Shown: in pieces, positions 17,070 through 26,678 of the stretch
Layout of the letters: each line of letters opens with the position of its first letter
Position numbering within the stretch: position 1 is the stretch's first letter
Origin: an uncultured Nitrospira sp.
Lineage (GTDB): Bacteria; Nitrospirota; Nitrospiria; Nitrospirales; Nitrospiraceae
DNA: 38,706 nt
Assembly (NCBI GenBank): GCA_902500995.1
Contig: CABVSR010000032.1
Location: forward strand, 1-38,706
Reading direction: 5' to 3'
Made by a program: the position numbers and the translations under genes
The notes under the pieces: generated by a model
Database searches by the model: none
Told to the model about the DNA's origin: nothing
What the model saw: the letters and a program-made list of their open reading frames with translations, nothing else

Positions 17070-18110
17070 ATGCCGCCAGGCCGATCCCGCCGGGCCAGTA
17101 CGGTCTCCAGTGAGTTCGGCCTCATCCGCCGCCTGCAAGCGCAGACCGCACAACCGGACCCGCAGGTGTTCAAAGGCATCGGCGACGATACGGCGATCAT
17201 CAAAACCTCGTCGACCGAATGGACCCTCATCACCACAGATCTGCTGGCGGAGGGGGTACACTTCAACCCTGCCGCCTCCTCCTATCGAGACATCGGCTAC
17301 AGGGCCGCCATCGCCAACCTGAGCGACATTGCCGCGATGGGCGGCACGCCACGGTTCATGCTGGTCTCCATCGCCATCCCGCCAACCTGCACCATGGCGC
17401 AGATTCAACAACTTTACCGCGGCATGATGCAGGCCGGGGCTCCCTACCGGGTGCGCCTCATCGGCGGCGACACGTCCGCATCCAAAGCAGGCCTCTTTCT
17501 CAACATTACGCTCACCGGAGTGGTGAAGCCGCGCCGGGCCCTGCTGCGCAGCGGCGCCCGTGAAGGAGACCGGCTGTATGTCACCGGGACATTGGGCGAC
17601 TCCCGTGCGGGCCTGGATCTCCTGACCTCGCGCCGGCGCGTGGCACTCCGGCCGGCGCACACCCGCTTCCTGCTGGCCCGCCATCACCGCCCCTCGGCCC
17701 GCATCGCAGAAGGATTATGGCTGGTCGCCCAAGGGCTCGCCGGCGCGGCCATCGATCTCTCAGACGGCCTGACCGGTGACCTGCGCCACATCTGCGAGGA
17801 CAGCGCCGTCGGCGCGGACATCGACGCCGCTTCGCTGCCGATCTCGCCGGCTTGTCGGGCATACGCTACAGCCCGCGGGCTCAGCCTCGAGCACATCGCG
17901 CTCCAGGGAGGCGAGGATTATGAACTGTTGTTCACCGTGCCTCGCCGGCAACAGGCGCGGTTTGAACGGCTGGCCGCCAAAACTGAATTTCGTATGACGT
18001 GCATCGGTTCGATGACGCCCAAGGCAGCTGGTTTACGCCTGAAGACCATTGACGGCACCACACAGCCGCTGCCGCTCACCAGTTACGAACACTTTCGCAG
18101 GCCGACGTAA
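17070..18110 (+). CDS. thiL: Thiamine-monophosphate kinase ThiL
   Basis: The product phosphorylates thiamine monophosphate to the active diphosphate. It has 346 aa and belongs to the PurM/AIR-synthase-like ATPase family. Landmarks in order are EFGLIRRL, FKGIGDDTAII, TTDLLAEGVHFN with metal-binding Asp, YRAAIANLSDIAAMGGTPRFMLVS, LIGGDTSAS, VTGTLGDSRAGL, AIDLSDGLTGDLRHI and GGEDYELLFTV. I choose the ATG at 17070, preceded by AGGTG; a TTG immediately before it could also initiate. A short unconserved N-terminal extension (about 15 residues) precedes EFGLI. The downstream DUF2062 gene follows after 22 bp, suggesting one transcript. Confidence 0.95.
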   Translation: MPPGRSRRASTVSSEFGLIRRLQAQTAQPDPQVFKGIGDDTAIIKTSSTEWTLITTDLLAEGVHFNPAASSYRDIGYRAAIANLSDIAAMGGTPRFMLVSIAIPPTCTMAQIQQLYRGMMQAGAPYRVRLIGGDTSASKAGLFLNITLTGVVKPRRALLRSGAREGDRLYVTGTLGDSRAGLDLLTSRRRVALRPAHTRFLLARHHRPSARIAEGLWLVAQGLAGAAIDLSDGLTGDLRHICEDSAVGADIDAASLPISPACRAYATARGLSLEHIALQGGEDYELLFTVPRRQQARFERLAAKTEFRMTCIGSMTPKAAGLRLKTIDGTTQPLPLTSYEHFRRPT

Positions 18111-18132
18111 TCGAGCCCGGCATCAGGCGCGT

Positions 18133-18612
18133 ATGACCGACGTACGATCGCTGTTTCGCCAAATTCTGCATCTTGATGAAACGCCGCATCGCACGGCGCT
18201 GGCCTTTGCCGTCGGGGTTTTCATCGGCTTTTCCCCTGCCTATGGCCTCCATATGGTCATGGTGGGTTTGTGCGCCTGGGCGTTCGGCTGGAACGTGGTG
18301 GCCCTGCTGGCCGGAGCGTTTCTCAACAATCCCTGGACCCTCATTCCGATTCTCGGCGCGACCTACTGGACCGGTGCGACCCTGCTCGGCATGCATGAGT
18401 TTCCCACCTTCGATTGGAGCGACCTGTCATTCACCGGCCTGTACCATCAAGTGGCGCCGCATGCCTGGCCGTTTGTGCTCGGCGGAATGGTCTTGAGCAT
18501 CGCGGGCGCCCTGCTGGCCTACCCGATCGCGTTGGTGCTGCTGACCAGATACCGCCGCGCGAGAGCGCTGGAACGCGCCGCCCATTTGCCCCCGCCGCCG
18601 AGCCTGGGCTAA
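18133..18612 (+). CDS. DUF2062 domain small integral membrane protein
   Basis: The product has 159 aa from the ATG at 18133; the upstream in-frame part overlaps thiL and is not family-like. After an N-terminal amphipathic helix (LFRQILHLDETPHRTALAFAVG) it has about three to four hydrophobic segments: GVFIGFSPAYGLHMVMVGLCAW, VVALLAGAFLNNPWTLIPILGATYW, and a final segment from about residue 117 to 138. The block FxxFSPxxGxH with FLNNPWT is the DUF2062 signature. The function of the family is not established. It lies 22 bp after thiL and 21 bp before the HD-domain gene. The Shine-Dalgarno sequence is weak (AGGCG), compatible with coupling. Confidence 0.85.
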   Translation: MTDVRSLFRQILHLDETPHRTALAFAVGVFIGFSPAYGLHMVMVGLCAWAFGWNVVALLAGAFLNNPWTLIPILGATYWTGATLLGMHEFPTFDWSDLSFTGLYHQVAPHAWPFVLGGMVLSIAGALLAYPIALVLLTRYRRARALERAAHLPPPPSLG

Positions 18613-18633
18613 GATCACCGTCGGTTCCGAACG

Positions 18634-20055
18634 ATGAAATTACCCTCTGCCATTCCCCCGGCTCCCTACGATGGATCGGCCCTCATCGCCGATCCGATTC
18701 ACGAATACGTGTCGTTTACCGTCCCCTATGCAACACCCGATCCGGCGGAACGGACGGAAAAAGACCTGATCGATTCTCCCTGGGTTCAACGGCTGCGCTA
18801 CATCTATCAGCTGCAGAGCGCCCGCTGGGTCTACCCGTCAGCCGAGCATACCCGGTTTGTGCATTCGCTGGGCACCATGCATGTCGCCGGACGATTCGCG
18901 CGGCATCTGTATCCGTTTTTGCGCACCGTCGTTCCCGACCTCCCCTCGCCCGCGTTCGTGGAGGAATTCCTCCGCATCACGGCCCTCGTCCATGACATCG
19001 GTCATGGCCCCTTCTGCCATTTCTTCGACGATAACTACCTCCACGACTTCGGCCTATCGCACGAAAAACTCGGGCAGATCATCGTGCGCGAACATCTCGG
19101 TCCGCTGATCAAGAAAATCCGCCGCAGCCCGTCGGGGCGGTTCGAGCGCGGCGAAGAACTCAATCCGGATCACATCGCGCATGTCATCCTGAAGGAAAAG
19201 GGCAAGGACAACTCGAAACTTCCGCGCTGGATCAATTTCCTGCAGCCGGTCATCTCAGGAAGTTATACCGCCGATAATTTAGATTACGTGCTGCGCGACG
19301 CCTACATGTGCGGCGTGGCGGTCGGACCGGTGGATTTGACCCGGCTGATCCATTACACCATCGTGACCGAGAAGGGGTTCACGATTCATAAGACCGGGCT
19401 CCCCGCCCTGCATATGTTTCTCAACACGAGAATGTACCTGTACTCAAATGTGTATTATCACCGGACGACCAGGGCGATCGACATCCATCTCCGTGACATC
19501 TTCGGCGACACCATGAAGCGGCTCTTCCCATCGAATCCGGCCACCCACATGGACGACTATCTGACTCTGACCGACTGGTCGTTGCTGGAAGACGTGCGAC
19601 GGTGGAAGAAAGCCGGGCAGAGCAGCCTGCGCCGCTTGCACCAGGAGTGGGCGCATATACTCGGCCGCGACGTGAAATGGAAGATGGCCTACAGCACCGT
19701 CCTGAAGGAAAAAGGGATCGAGCGAGGCATGGACTTTCCCAGCCATGAACAATTTCAGCAGCAGATTCAGAAAGCCTTGCCGGCCAAGTTGCAGGACCTC
19801 CCCTTCCGCGTCGATATGGCCCCGCTGGATCCTCGCCCGGATCCGAAGGATACGCGGGGCATCCCCCTGCTCGTCTATGATCCGGGCACGAAAGGGATTT
19901 CCACCGATCCGCTGGAGGAATTTCTCGACCTTCTCCCCACTCGCCTGGTGCAGTTCCGCATTTACGCCCTGGACCACGCTCACGACGCGGCCCTCTCCAG
20001 AGCCGCCGCCACCGTGTTGAACAAAACGCCCTCGAGCCTCGAATCGAACTTCTAA
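18634..20055 (+). CDS. HD-domain phosphohydrolase (SAMHD1/dGTPase-like superfamily)
   Basis: The product has 473 aa. It opens with IHEYVSFTVPYATPDPAERTEKDLIDSPWVQRLRYIYQL, then EHTRFVHSLGTMHVA with metal-ligand His77, then LVHDIGHGPFCHFF carrying the HD pair His120-Asp121. A later ADNLDYVLRDAYMCG block provides the final Asp. This H...HD...D order and the surrounding motifs define the COG1078-type HD hydrolases, related to SAMHD1 and bacterial dNTP triphosphohydrolases. The substrate is not known from sequence, though a deoxynucleotide or similar phosphoester is likely. It follows the DUF2062 gene by 21 bp, is probably the last gene of the galU-side group, and is followed by 182 bp of non-coding DNA. 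Confidence 0.88.
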   Translation: MKLPSAIPPAPYDGSALIADPIHEYVSFTVPYATPDPAERTEKDLIDSPWVQRLRYIYQLQSARWVYPSAEHTRFVHSLGTMHVAGRFARHLYPFLRTVVPDLPSPAFVEEFLRITALVHDIGHGPFCHFFDDNYLHDFGLSHEKLGQIIVREHLGPLIKKIRRSPSGRFERGEELNPDHIAHVILKEKGKDNSKLPRWINFLQPVISGSYTADNLDYVLRDAYMCGVAVGPVDLTRLIHYTIVTEKGFTIHKTGLPALHMFLNTRMYLYSNVYYHRTTRAIDIHLRDIFGDTMKRLFPSNPATHMDDYLTLTDWSLLEDVRRWKKAGQSSLRRLHQEWAHILGRDVKWKMAYSTVLKEKGIERGMDFPSHEQFQQQIQKALPAKLQDLPFRVDMAPLDPRPDPKDTRGIPLLVYDPGTKGISTDPLEEFLDLLPTRLVQFRIYALDHAHDAALSRAAATVLNKTPSSLESNF

Positions 20056-20113
20056 CCGCGCAGGTTCCGACCTTCGACAGACCCCACGCCTGAACCCACC
20101 TCCCGCCGAAAGA

Positions 20114-20133
20114 CCCTAGTCATCTTACTAGGG
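20114..20133. promoter_or_regulatory. Inverted repeat CCCTAGT-N6-ACTAGGG upstream of the kinase operon
   Basis: A perfect 7-bp inverted repeat with a 6-bp gap, about 105 bp before the sensor kinase start and 60 bp after the HD gene stop. There is no T-run after it, so it looks more like an operator than an intrinsic terminator. I found no convincing -10/-35 pair in the 182-bp gap. Confidence 0.4.
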
Positions 20134-20237
20134 CAAATTGCTCCTGCCATATTTACGCGTCTTCACTTAGAGTACTGAGACAGACCTCGCAGCCGGAGCG
20201 GCGACTTCGGGGGGTCAACCCAAGGAGGACAAGCCCC

Positions 20238-23200
20238 ATGACCAGCCATGGTCAGGCCGGGCACATGACCGAATCAAGAATGCGTTCCTACTACGAAGGG
20301 GTGAGCCTTGGCCTCATCATCCTTCTGACCGCCTCAGTCTTTCTGCTGGATGCCTTCACCCCGCGGGGATTTCCTGCGTGGATCCTCTACCTCATTCCGC
20401 TGATTCTCACTCAGAGGATTTCCTCCGCACGGCCGGTGCTGTTGGCGACCTGCTGCGCCGCCTTGACCCTTCTCGCCTACGCCGTGTCCCCGGACCTCGT
20501 GGAATTGCCGGTGTGGATACCGTTGCTCAATCGCTTCCTTGGCATGGGCATCTTCTGGGTCGTGGCCTATGCCATCACCCAGCAGAAGCGGATCACTCAA
20601 GATCTGATCAGGACCGCCACGCTGGAAGTCGAGCGCAACGCGCTCCAGCTTCGAGAACAATTGTTGGAGAAAAACGCCAAAGAACTCCAGGACCTCTACG
20701 ACTATGCCCCCTGCGGCTACCATTCGCTCAACGCCGAGGGGCTGATCATCGCCATGAATCAGACGGAACTCGACTGGCTGGGTTACACCGCACGGGACAT
20801 CGTCGGCCACCGGCGATTTACCGACTTTTTGACGGCCGGGAGCCGAGAGCGGTATGAACAACGGGCGTCTCGCCTGCTCCAGGAAGGTGAGATTCAGGGG
20901 TTGGAACTGGAAGTCATCACGAAACAGGGCTCCACGTTTCCGGTGCTTCTGCATGCCACCGTACAGAACGACGCGGAAGGCCGGTTCGTCTGGAGCCGCT
21001 CCACTCTGGTCGACATCACGGACCGCAAACGCGCGGACGAGATTCTCCTGCGAAGCCACCAACTCCTTGAGAAGGAGGTCACGGATCGCACAGAAGCCCT
21101 CCGGGTCACCAATGAACGGTTAGAACGGGAACTCATCACCACGCGCCAAACCCAAGCCGCCTTGAGATCCACCGAGCTGCGTTTTCAATCGATGGCGAAT
21201 CATGCGCCGGTGTTGATCTGGGTCAGCGACGTGGCCAACCATCGCATCTGGGTCAATCATCCCTGGCTGACGTTTGTCGGTCGCGCACTCGAAGAGGAAA
21301 TCGGAGTGGGATGGCTTCAGCATGTCCACCCTGATGATCTCCCCGGCTGCAAGACCCTCTACGAACGGGCTTGTGAGTCCCGGCAGGAGTTTACCCTGGA
21401 GTATCGCCTGCGCCGGCATGATGGAGAATGGCGCTGGGTGCTGGAACATGGCGTGCCTAGATTCGAAGGCGCAGACGAGTTCGTCGGCTTCATCGGATCC
21501 TGCACCGATATGACGGCGCACAAAGAATCGCTCGCCGCCGCCAAAGAGAGCGAGGAACGCTTGAGCGGCATTTTCAATTCCGCCATGGATGCGATCATCA
21601 CCATCAATGAACGCCAGGACATTACCCACTTCAATGCGGCGGCAGAAACCATGTTCGGGTGCCCGGCGGAACGGGCCATCGGACAGTCATTGACGGCGTT
21701 TATTCCGGAGCGTTTCCGGACGGCACATCGGCGCCACGTCACGGCCTTCGGCGAGACGTCCGTCACAAAACGCCAAATGGGCGCGCTCGGCACCATCTCA
21801 GGCCTGCGGAGCAACGGCCAGGAGTTTCCCATCGAGGCCTCCGTGTCGCAGGTACTGTCCCGCGGCCAGAAACTGTTTACCGTCATCCTCCGCGACATTT
21901 CGCAACGCAAGCAGGTTGAAGATGCCCTCAAGGCGAGCGAGGCTCGCTTTCGAGAACTCTTGGAATGTCTGCCCCAGCTGATCTGGACGAGTCATCCTGA
22001 CGGCGCCTTCAATTATCTCAGCCCGCAATGGACGGCCTACACCGGCCTTCCGGCTGAGAAACAACTCGGAGTCGGCTGGGCCCACCAGGTCCATGCCGAT
22101 GACCGGCGAACGTTGGCAGAGCAGTGGAAAACCGGCATTGCTTCGGAGCAATCGTTTGAATTGGAGTTCCGCCTTCGCGGATCCAACGGTCTCTACCGCT
22201 GGTTTCGAACCCATGCGTCGCCCATCCGCGATGCCAATGGACGGCTGGTGAAATGGCTGGGTACCAGCACGGACATCGATGATCGGAAGCAGGGAGATAC
22301 CTTGCGAGCCCACCTGAGCGCGATTGTGGAGTCCTCCTCCGATGCCATCATCAGCAAGTCGCTCGACGGCATCATTCAGACGTGGAATCGAAGCGCAGAA
22401 CGCATGTTCGGTTATGCCGCCGCCGACATCATCGGCCGCCCGAATGCTCTCCTGGTCCCCCCTGCCCGCCGCCAGGAGGAATCGGACATTATCGGGCGGA
22501 TCAAGGCCGGGCAACAGCTGCGGGATTTCGAGACCGTTAGACTGCGAAAAGACGGTTCACATCTCGACGTGGCCTTGACCGTGTCTCCGATCAAAGATGC
22601 GCAGGGCCATGTCATCGGGATCTCAAAAGTCGCGCGAGATATCACGGCTCGAAAGCAGGCTGAAGAATTCCTGCAGCAGCAACGGAGACTCATCGAGTTG
22701 TCGCACGAACCTATTTTTGCCTGGGAGACGGAACAGGGCATCGTGCAGTGGAATAAAGGGTGCGAGCAACTGTATGGGTACACAGCAGAGGAGGCGATCG
22801 GACAGATCAGCCGGCAGCTCTTACAGACGACATTCACCGCTTCGCTCCCCGACATCCTGGCGACGTTGGACGCGAAGGGGGAATGGACGGGGGAAGTGCG
22901 CCATCGAACGAAATCCGGGGAGGAGTTGGTCGTGGAAAGCCGATGGGGTATGCTCAAGACGGCGGGCCGCAATCTCATCCTGGAAACCAACCGGGATATT
23001 ACCCAGCAGCGGCGATTTGAAGACACCATTCTGAAAAAGAACAAAGACCTGGAAACCCTCCTCCACGTCACGTCACACGATTTGAAAGAACCGTTGAGAG
23101 CCATCGAGAGTTTTTCGGTCCTGCTTCAGGAACGGTATGCACAGCGTCTCGATGAGAAGGGTTTGGATTATCTCCGGCGCATCGTTCGGGCCACCCAGCG

Positions 23201-23753
23201 GCTCGACCGATTGCTCACCGATATTCTCGAGCTCTCGCGCGCGCAACGCATGGACCCTCCCATCACGGAGGTAGAGGCCGAATTGCTCGTTCAAGAGGTG
23301 CTGCGCCGCTTGGAAAACCGCATCAAGCAGACCGGGGCCAGAGTCACGATTCATTCGCCCCTGCCCCGCCTTCGCGTCAACGCCACCTGGGCCATTCAGG
23401 GCATTTACAATCTCGTCACCAATGCGCTCAAGTTTGTGTCTGACGGGCTTGTTCCTGAGGTCGAGATCTCCGCCTATGCCGAACTCGATCCGCAAGGAAT
23501 GGAACATGCCGGACTGATCGTACGGGATCGCGGTCCCGGAATTCCTCACGATCAACAGGAGCGCATTTTCGAATTGTTCCGTCGCGCCGTCGGACGCGAA
23601 GTGGAAGGGACCGGCGCAGGGCTCGCCATCGTCCGCCAAGTCGCGGAACGGCATGGAGGCCGCGCCTGGGTCTCACCCCGGGAAGGAGGAGGATCCGAGT
23701 TTTACATTACCTTCGGCATCAACGAACCTCTTGCGAGAAAGGCTCGACCATGA
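20238..23753 (+). CDS. Membrane-anchored multi-PAS sensor histidine kinase
   Basis: The product has 1171 aa. Four hydrophobic segments (about residues 23-40, 47-63, 66-86 and 95-115) form an N-terminal membrane domain, followed by a short coiled coil. About six PAS domains come next, starting near 158, 310, 440, 565, 690 and 815. Landmarks are [61 protein letters not shown] and [12 protein letters not shown], several with their PAC motifs. The transmitter is of the phytochrome-like kind: [14 protein letters not shown] with phospho-acceptor His947, then an HATPase with N-box [17 protein letters not shown] and GTGAGLAI. A strong AAGGAGG lies 9 bp before the ATG. The stop overlaps the next gene (ATGA), which encodes the likely cognate receiver. 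The signal is unknown; I see no haem- or flavin-binding signature in the PAS domains. Confidence 0.92.
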   Translation: MTSHGQAGHMTESRMRSYYEGVSLGLIILLTASVFLLDAFTPRGFPAWILYLIPLILTQRISSARPVLLATCCAALTLLAYAVSPDLVELPVWIPLLNRFLGMGIFWVVAYAITQQKRITQDLIRTATLEVERNALQLREQLLEKNAKELQDLYDYAPCGYHSLNAEGLIIAMNQTELDWLGYTARDIVGHRRFTDFLTAGSRERYEQRASRLLQEGEIQGLELEVITKQGSTFPVLLHATVQNDAEGRFVWSRSTLVDITDRKRADEILLRSHQLLEKEVTDRTEALRVTNERLERELITTRQTQAALRSTELRFQSMANHAPVLIWVSDVANHRIWVNHPWLTFVGRALEEEIGVGWLQHVHPDDLPGCKTLYERACESRQEFTLEYRLRRHDGEWRWVLEHGVPRFEGADEFVGFIGSCTDMTAHKESLAAAKESEERLSGIFNSAMDAIITINERQDITHFNAAAETMFGCPAERAIGQSLTAFIPERFRTAHRRHVTAFGETSVTKRQMGALGTISGLRSNGQEFPIEASVSQVLSRGQKLFTVILRDISQRKQVEDALKASEARFRELLECLPQLIWTSHPDGAFNYLSPQWTAYTGLPAEKQLGVGWAHQVHADDRRTLAEQWKTGIASEQSFELEFRLRGSNGLYRWFRTHASPIRDANGRLVKWLGTSTDIDDRKQGDTLRAHLSAIVESSSDAIISKSLDGIIQTWNRSAERMFGYAAADIIGRPNALLVPPARRQEESDIIGRIKAGQQLRDFETVRLRKDGSHLDVALTVSPIKDAQGHVIGISKVARDITARKQAEEFLQQQRRLIELSHEPIFAWETEQGIVQWNKGCEQLYGYTAEEAIGQISRQLLQTTFTASLPDILATLDAKGEWTGEVRHRTKSGEELVVESRWGMLKTAGRNLILETNRDITQQRRFEDTILKKNKDLETLLHVTSHDLKEPLRAIESFSVLLQERYAQRLDEKGLDYLRRIVRATQRLDRLLTDILELSRAQRMDPPITEVEAELLVQEVLRRLENRIKQTGARVTIHSPLPRLRVNATWAIQGIYNLVTNALKFVSDGLVPEVEISAYAELDPQGMEHAGLIVRDRGPGIPHDQQERIFELFRRAVGREVEGTGAGLAIVRQVAERHGGRAWVSPREGGGSEFYITFGINEPLARKARP

Positions 23754-24190
23754 CCCCGCGACCGTTCGATATTCTCATCGCCGAAGACAATGAGGATGAC
23801 ATCCTGCTGATCCGGGAGGCCTTTGAAACCGTCCACATGACCAACCGCGTGGCCGTCGTGCGGGATGGCGTGGAAGCCCTGGCCTATTTGCGAGGGGAAG
23901 GACGCTTCAAAGAATCCCCGCTGCCGGGCATGGTGCTCCTGGATATCAACATGCCCAAAAAGACCGGACTGGAGGTGCTTGCGGAGATCAAGTCCGATCT
24001 TCGCCTCCGCGCCCTCCCCGTCATCATCCTGACGGTCAGCGAGCGGGATGAGGACATCCTTCGTTCGTACGAGCAAGGCGCCTGTTCTTATATCCGCAAA
24101 CCTGTCACGTTCACACGTTTTATCGCCATCGTCAAAGAATTCGAGCTCTATTGGACCCTGGTCTCCAAGGTTCCTCCGCTCAAGAGGTAA
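23750..24190 (+). CDS. Single-domain response regulator (Rcp-like)
   Basis: The product has 146 aa and is essentially one receiver domain without an output domain. The acidic pocket is AEDNEDD at 11-17, the phospho-acceptor is Asp65 in [12 protein letters not shown], the switch Thr lies in IILTVSERD, and the conserved Lys in IRKPV. The sequence style, with [10 protein letters not shown] and YLRGEGRF, is that of Rcp1-type regulators partnered with phytochrome-like kinases such as the gene it overlaps by 4 bp (ATGA). It probably shuttles phosphate to another protein. The hybrid kinase 3 bp downstream is the obvious candidate partner, by position only. Confidence 0.92.
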   Translation: MTPRPFDILIAEDNEDDILLIREAFETVHMTNRVAVVRDGVEALAYLRGEGRFKESPLPGMVLLDINMPKKTGLEVLAEIKSDLRLRALPVIILTVSERDEDILRSYEQGACSYIRKPVTFTRFIAIVKEFELYWTLVSKVPPLKR

Positions 24191-24193
24191 CAC

Positions 24194-26623
24194 ATGCAGG
24201 TGTTGCTGATCGAAGACAATGAAGATGATGCGGAGTTGATTCGCGACGCGCTCTGCGCGCATTCACCGCACGACGTGCTGCTCACCTGGGCGGACCGTCT
24301 TGAAACCGGACTGCTGAAACTCGCCGAGGGCGCGACGGACGCGGTGTTGGTCGACCTCTCGCTCCCCGACAGCCAGGGAATGGACACCTTGGTACGCGTG
24401 CGGGCCCAAGCCCATGACGCGGCCGTGATCGTGCTGACGGGACTCGACAATGATCTGGTGGCCGAAAAATCCCTTCTCCAGGGGGCGCAGGATTATGTGG
24501 TGAAAGGGCGTTTGACGGGAGAGGGGCTGAAGCGCGCCATCCGGTATGCGATAGGGCGCCATCGCGTGGAGCAGGCCTTGCGGAAGAGCGAGGAGCGGTT
24601 CCACCTCACCTGCCTCGCCACCCGCGACGGCATCTGGGACTGGGACATCGCGTCAGGCAACGCGTGGTTCAACGAAGCCTATCACACCATCTATGGCCCG
24701 GAGGTGAACAGCTGCGAGGGAGGCCGGATTCCGTGGGCCGATCATATCCATCCCGAAGATCGCAGGTCGATTCTTGCCGGCCTGAACCAGACACTGCAAT
24801 CGGAGAACAATCTGTGGAGGGCTGAATATCGTTTTCGCCGAAGGGACGGCACCTATGCCTATATCATCGACCACGGCTATGTGCTTCGCAATCACGCCGG
24901 CACGCCCTACCGGATGATCGGAGCGAAAACCGACATTTCCGACCGCCGGCAGGCCGAAACGATGCATGCCGTTCAAGTGGCCGTCGGTCTGGCGCTCGAA
25001 GAGTCGGTCTCGTTGAATGAGGCGATCCCAAAAATTCTGCGCGCGATGTGCGAGCTTCAAGGCTGGACGGTGGGGGCACTGTGGCTCGTCGATACGCAGC
25101 AGCGTGCGTTACGATGCCACGCGCTCTGGCATCCGTCAGGCCGACAGACCGAACTGTTTGCCCAAGCCTATCGCGGCTTGTTGCTGCGGCCCGGCATGGG
25201 AATGGCCGGGCGGGCGTGGCACACACAGGCTCCGACGTTTTCTCCGGACATGCTAAACGAGGCCGCATTCCCGGCGCTGGATGCTGCACGAAACGCCGGG
25301 CTCCATGGAGCCATCGCCTTCCCGATTCATACCGGCAAAGAGATTCTGGGCATCATGGAATTTTTCACGGTTGACGTGCTCCATCCCGCCGTTTCCCGAT
25401 TGGAGCGCATCGCTGAATTGGGCGCCATGATCAGCCAGTTTTTGAGTCGAAAAGATCTGGAGCGGCAGTTACGGCAGGCTCAGAAGATGGAAGCCCTGGG
25501 GCGCATGGCCGGCGGCGTGGCACATGATTTCAACAACCTGCTCACCATCATCAACAGCTGGTCCGAGCTCTTGATGGACGAACCCGGTTTGACCTCGCGG
25601 GCACAGCGGGGCATGGCGCAAATCAAAGACGCCGGCAACAAGGCCGCGGCGCTGACGCGTCAACTGCTGGCCTTTACGCGCCATCAGGTGGTGGAACGGC
25701 AGTCCTTGAACCTCAATGATCGCGTCACCGATATCGTCGAACTGATGAAACGGGTCATCGGCGAAGACATCCATCTCGTGCTGACCCTCGATCCGACAGT
25801 GGGACGGGTCAAGGCGGATCCCGGTCAGATCGAGCAGGTGGTGATGAATCTGGTCGTCAATGCCAGGGATGCCATGCCGCATGGGGGCCGCCTGGAACTG
25901 GAAACCGGCGAAGTAATGATCACGCACTCCGATCCATTTTGGCCGGACCCCGTCCCGCCTGGTCCATACGTCTCCTTGACTGTCCGCGATACCGGATGCG
26001 GCATGAGCGCCGAAACCTTGGCCCACGTCTTTGAACCGTTTTTTACGACCAAGGAATTGGGCAAAGGAACGGGCCTCGGACTGTCGACCGTCTACGGGAT
26101 CGTCCGGCAAAGCGGCGGCACCGTGGGGATTGCGAGCGAGGTGGGAAAGGGCACCAGCTTTACGGTGTACCTGCCGCGGCTGGGGGACGATCCGGACTCG
26201 GCCCGCGTGATGCCACAGCCCAAGATCACAAACGAACAGTCGGAAATGATTCTCCTCGTGGATGACAACGAGATGGTCAGAGGGCTGGCGCACACCGTGC
26301 TCGTCGCCCAGCACTACCATGTATGGGCGGCTCGGTCCGGCGAGGAAGCACTCGAAATGGTACGCCGGCGGGGTCGGCACATTGCGTTGCTGGTGACAGA
26401 TCTGGTGATGCCGGGCATGGGAGGGGCGCAGCTGGCTCACGAGCTCCGGGCCCTTCAACCGGATATCAAAATCATCCTGACATCCGGGTATTCCGACCGG
26501 GATGAAACGCTTCTGAAAACCTTCGATACTCCGGTAGCGTTTTTGCCGAAGCCGTATACACCGGAGTCGCTGACAAAAGCCGTGGCCGCGGCGCTGGAAT
26601 CACCCGCCCGGCAGGGAAGCTGA
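24194..26623 (+). CDS. Hybrid sensor kinase, REC-PAS-GAF-HisKA-HATPase-REC
   Basis: The product has 809 aa, cytoplasmic, with no membrane segment seen. Domains in order: an N-terminal receiver (1-125, Asp54 in LVDLSLPDSQG), a PAS/PAC of the PAS_3 type (about 130-255, with GIWDWDIASGNAWFN), a GAF domain (about 265-415), HisKA with GGVAHDFNNLLT (His444), and HATPase_c with VVNARDAMPHGG, DTGCGM and GTGLGLST. The C-terminal receiver starts at about 685, with Asp736 in LLVTDLVMPGMGG and KPYTPE. The gene starts 3 bp after the response regulator stop, with GAGGT in the junction. Receivers at both ends suggest a branched phosphorelay with the upstream kinase and regulator. It ends 55 bp from a convergent gene. 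Confidence 0.92.
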   Translation: MQVLLIEDNEDDAELIRDALCAHSPHDVLLTWADRLETGLLKLAEGATDAVLVDLSLPDSQGMDTLVRVRAQAHDAAVIVLTGLDNDLVAEKSLLQGAQDYVVKGRLTGEGLKRAIRYAIGRHRVEQALRKSEERFHLTCLATRDGIWDWDIASGNAWFNEAYHTIYGPEVNSCEGGRIPWADHIHPEDRRSILAGLNQTLQSENNLWRAEYRFRRRDGTYAYIIDHGYVLRNHAGTPYRMIGAKTDISDRRQAETMHAVQVAVGLALEESVSLNEAIPKILRAMCELQGWTVGALWLVDTQQRALRCHALWHPSGRQTELFAQAYRGLLLRPGMGMAGRAWHTQAPTFSPDMLNEAAFPALDAARNAGLHGAIAFPIHTGKEILGIMEFFTVDVLHPAVSRLERIAELGAMISQFLSRKDLERQLRQAQKMEALGRMAGGVAHDFNNLLTIINSWSELLMDEPGLTSRAQRGMAQIKDAGNKAAALTRQLLAFTRHQVVERQSLNLNDRVTDIVELMKRVIGEDIHLVLTLDPTVGRVKADPGQIEQVVMNLVVNARDAMPHGGRLELETGEVMITHSDPFWPDPVPPGPYVSLTVRDTGCGMSAETLAHVFEPFFTTKELGKGTGLGLSTVYGIVRQSGGTVGIASEVGKGTSFTVYLPRLGDDPDSARVMPQPKITNEQSEMILLVDDNEMVRGLAHTVLVAQHYHVWAARSGEEALEMVRRRGRHIALLVTDLVMPGMGGAQLAHELRALQPDIKIILTSGYSDRDETLLKTFDTPVAFLPKPYTPESLTKAVAAALESPARQGS

Positions 26624-26678
26624 TGTTTGGAAGCTCCTCCCGTAAATGGCCGGGGAATGGGACAGCAGCCTTCTGCGC

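Noticed and set aside
20130..20150. Possible sigma54 promoter elements (GG...GC) near the kinase operon, on either strand
   Set aside because: The GG-to-GC spacing is 7 bp on the plus strand and 12 bp on the minus strand instead of 10.
26624..26678. Bidirectional terminator between the convergent hybrid kinase and lipoprotein genes
   Set aside because: No clear GC stem with a T-run is visible in these 55 bp.
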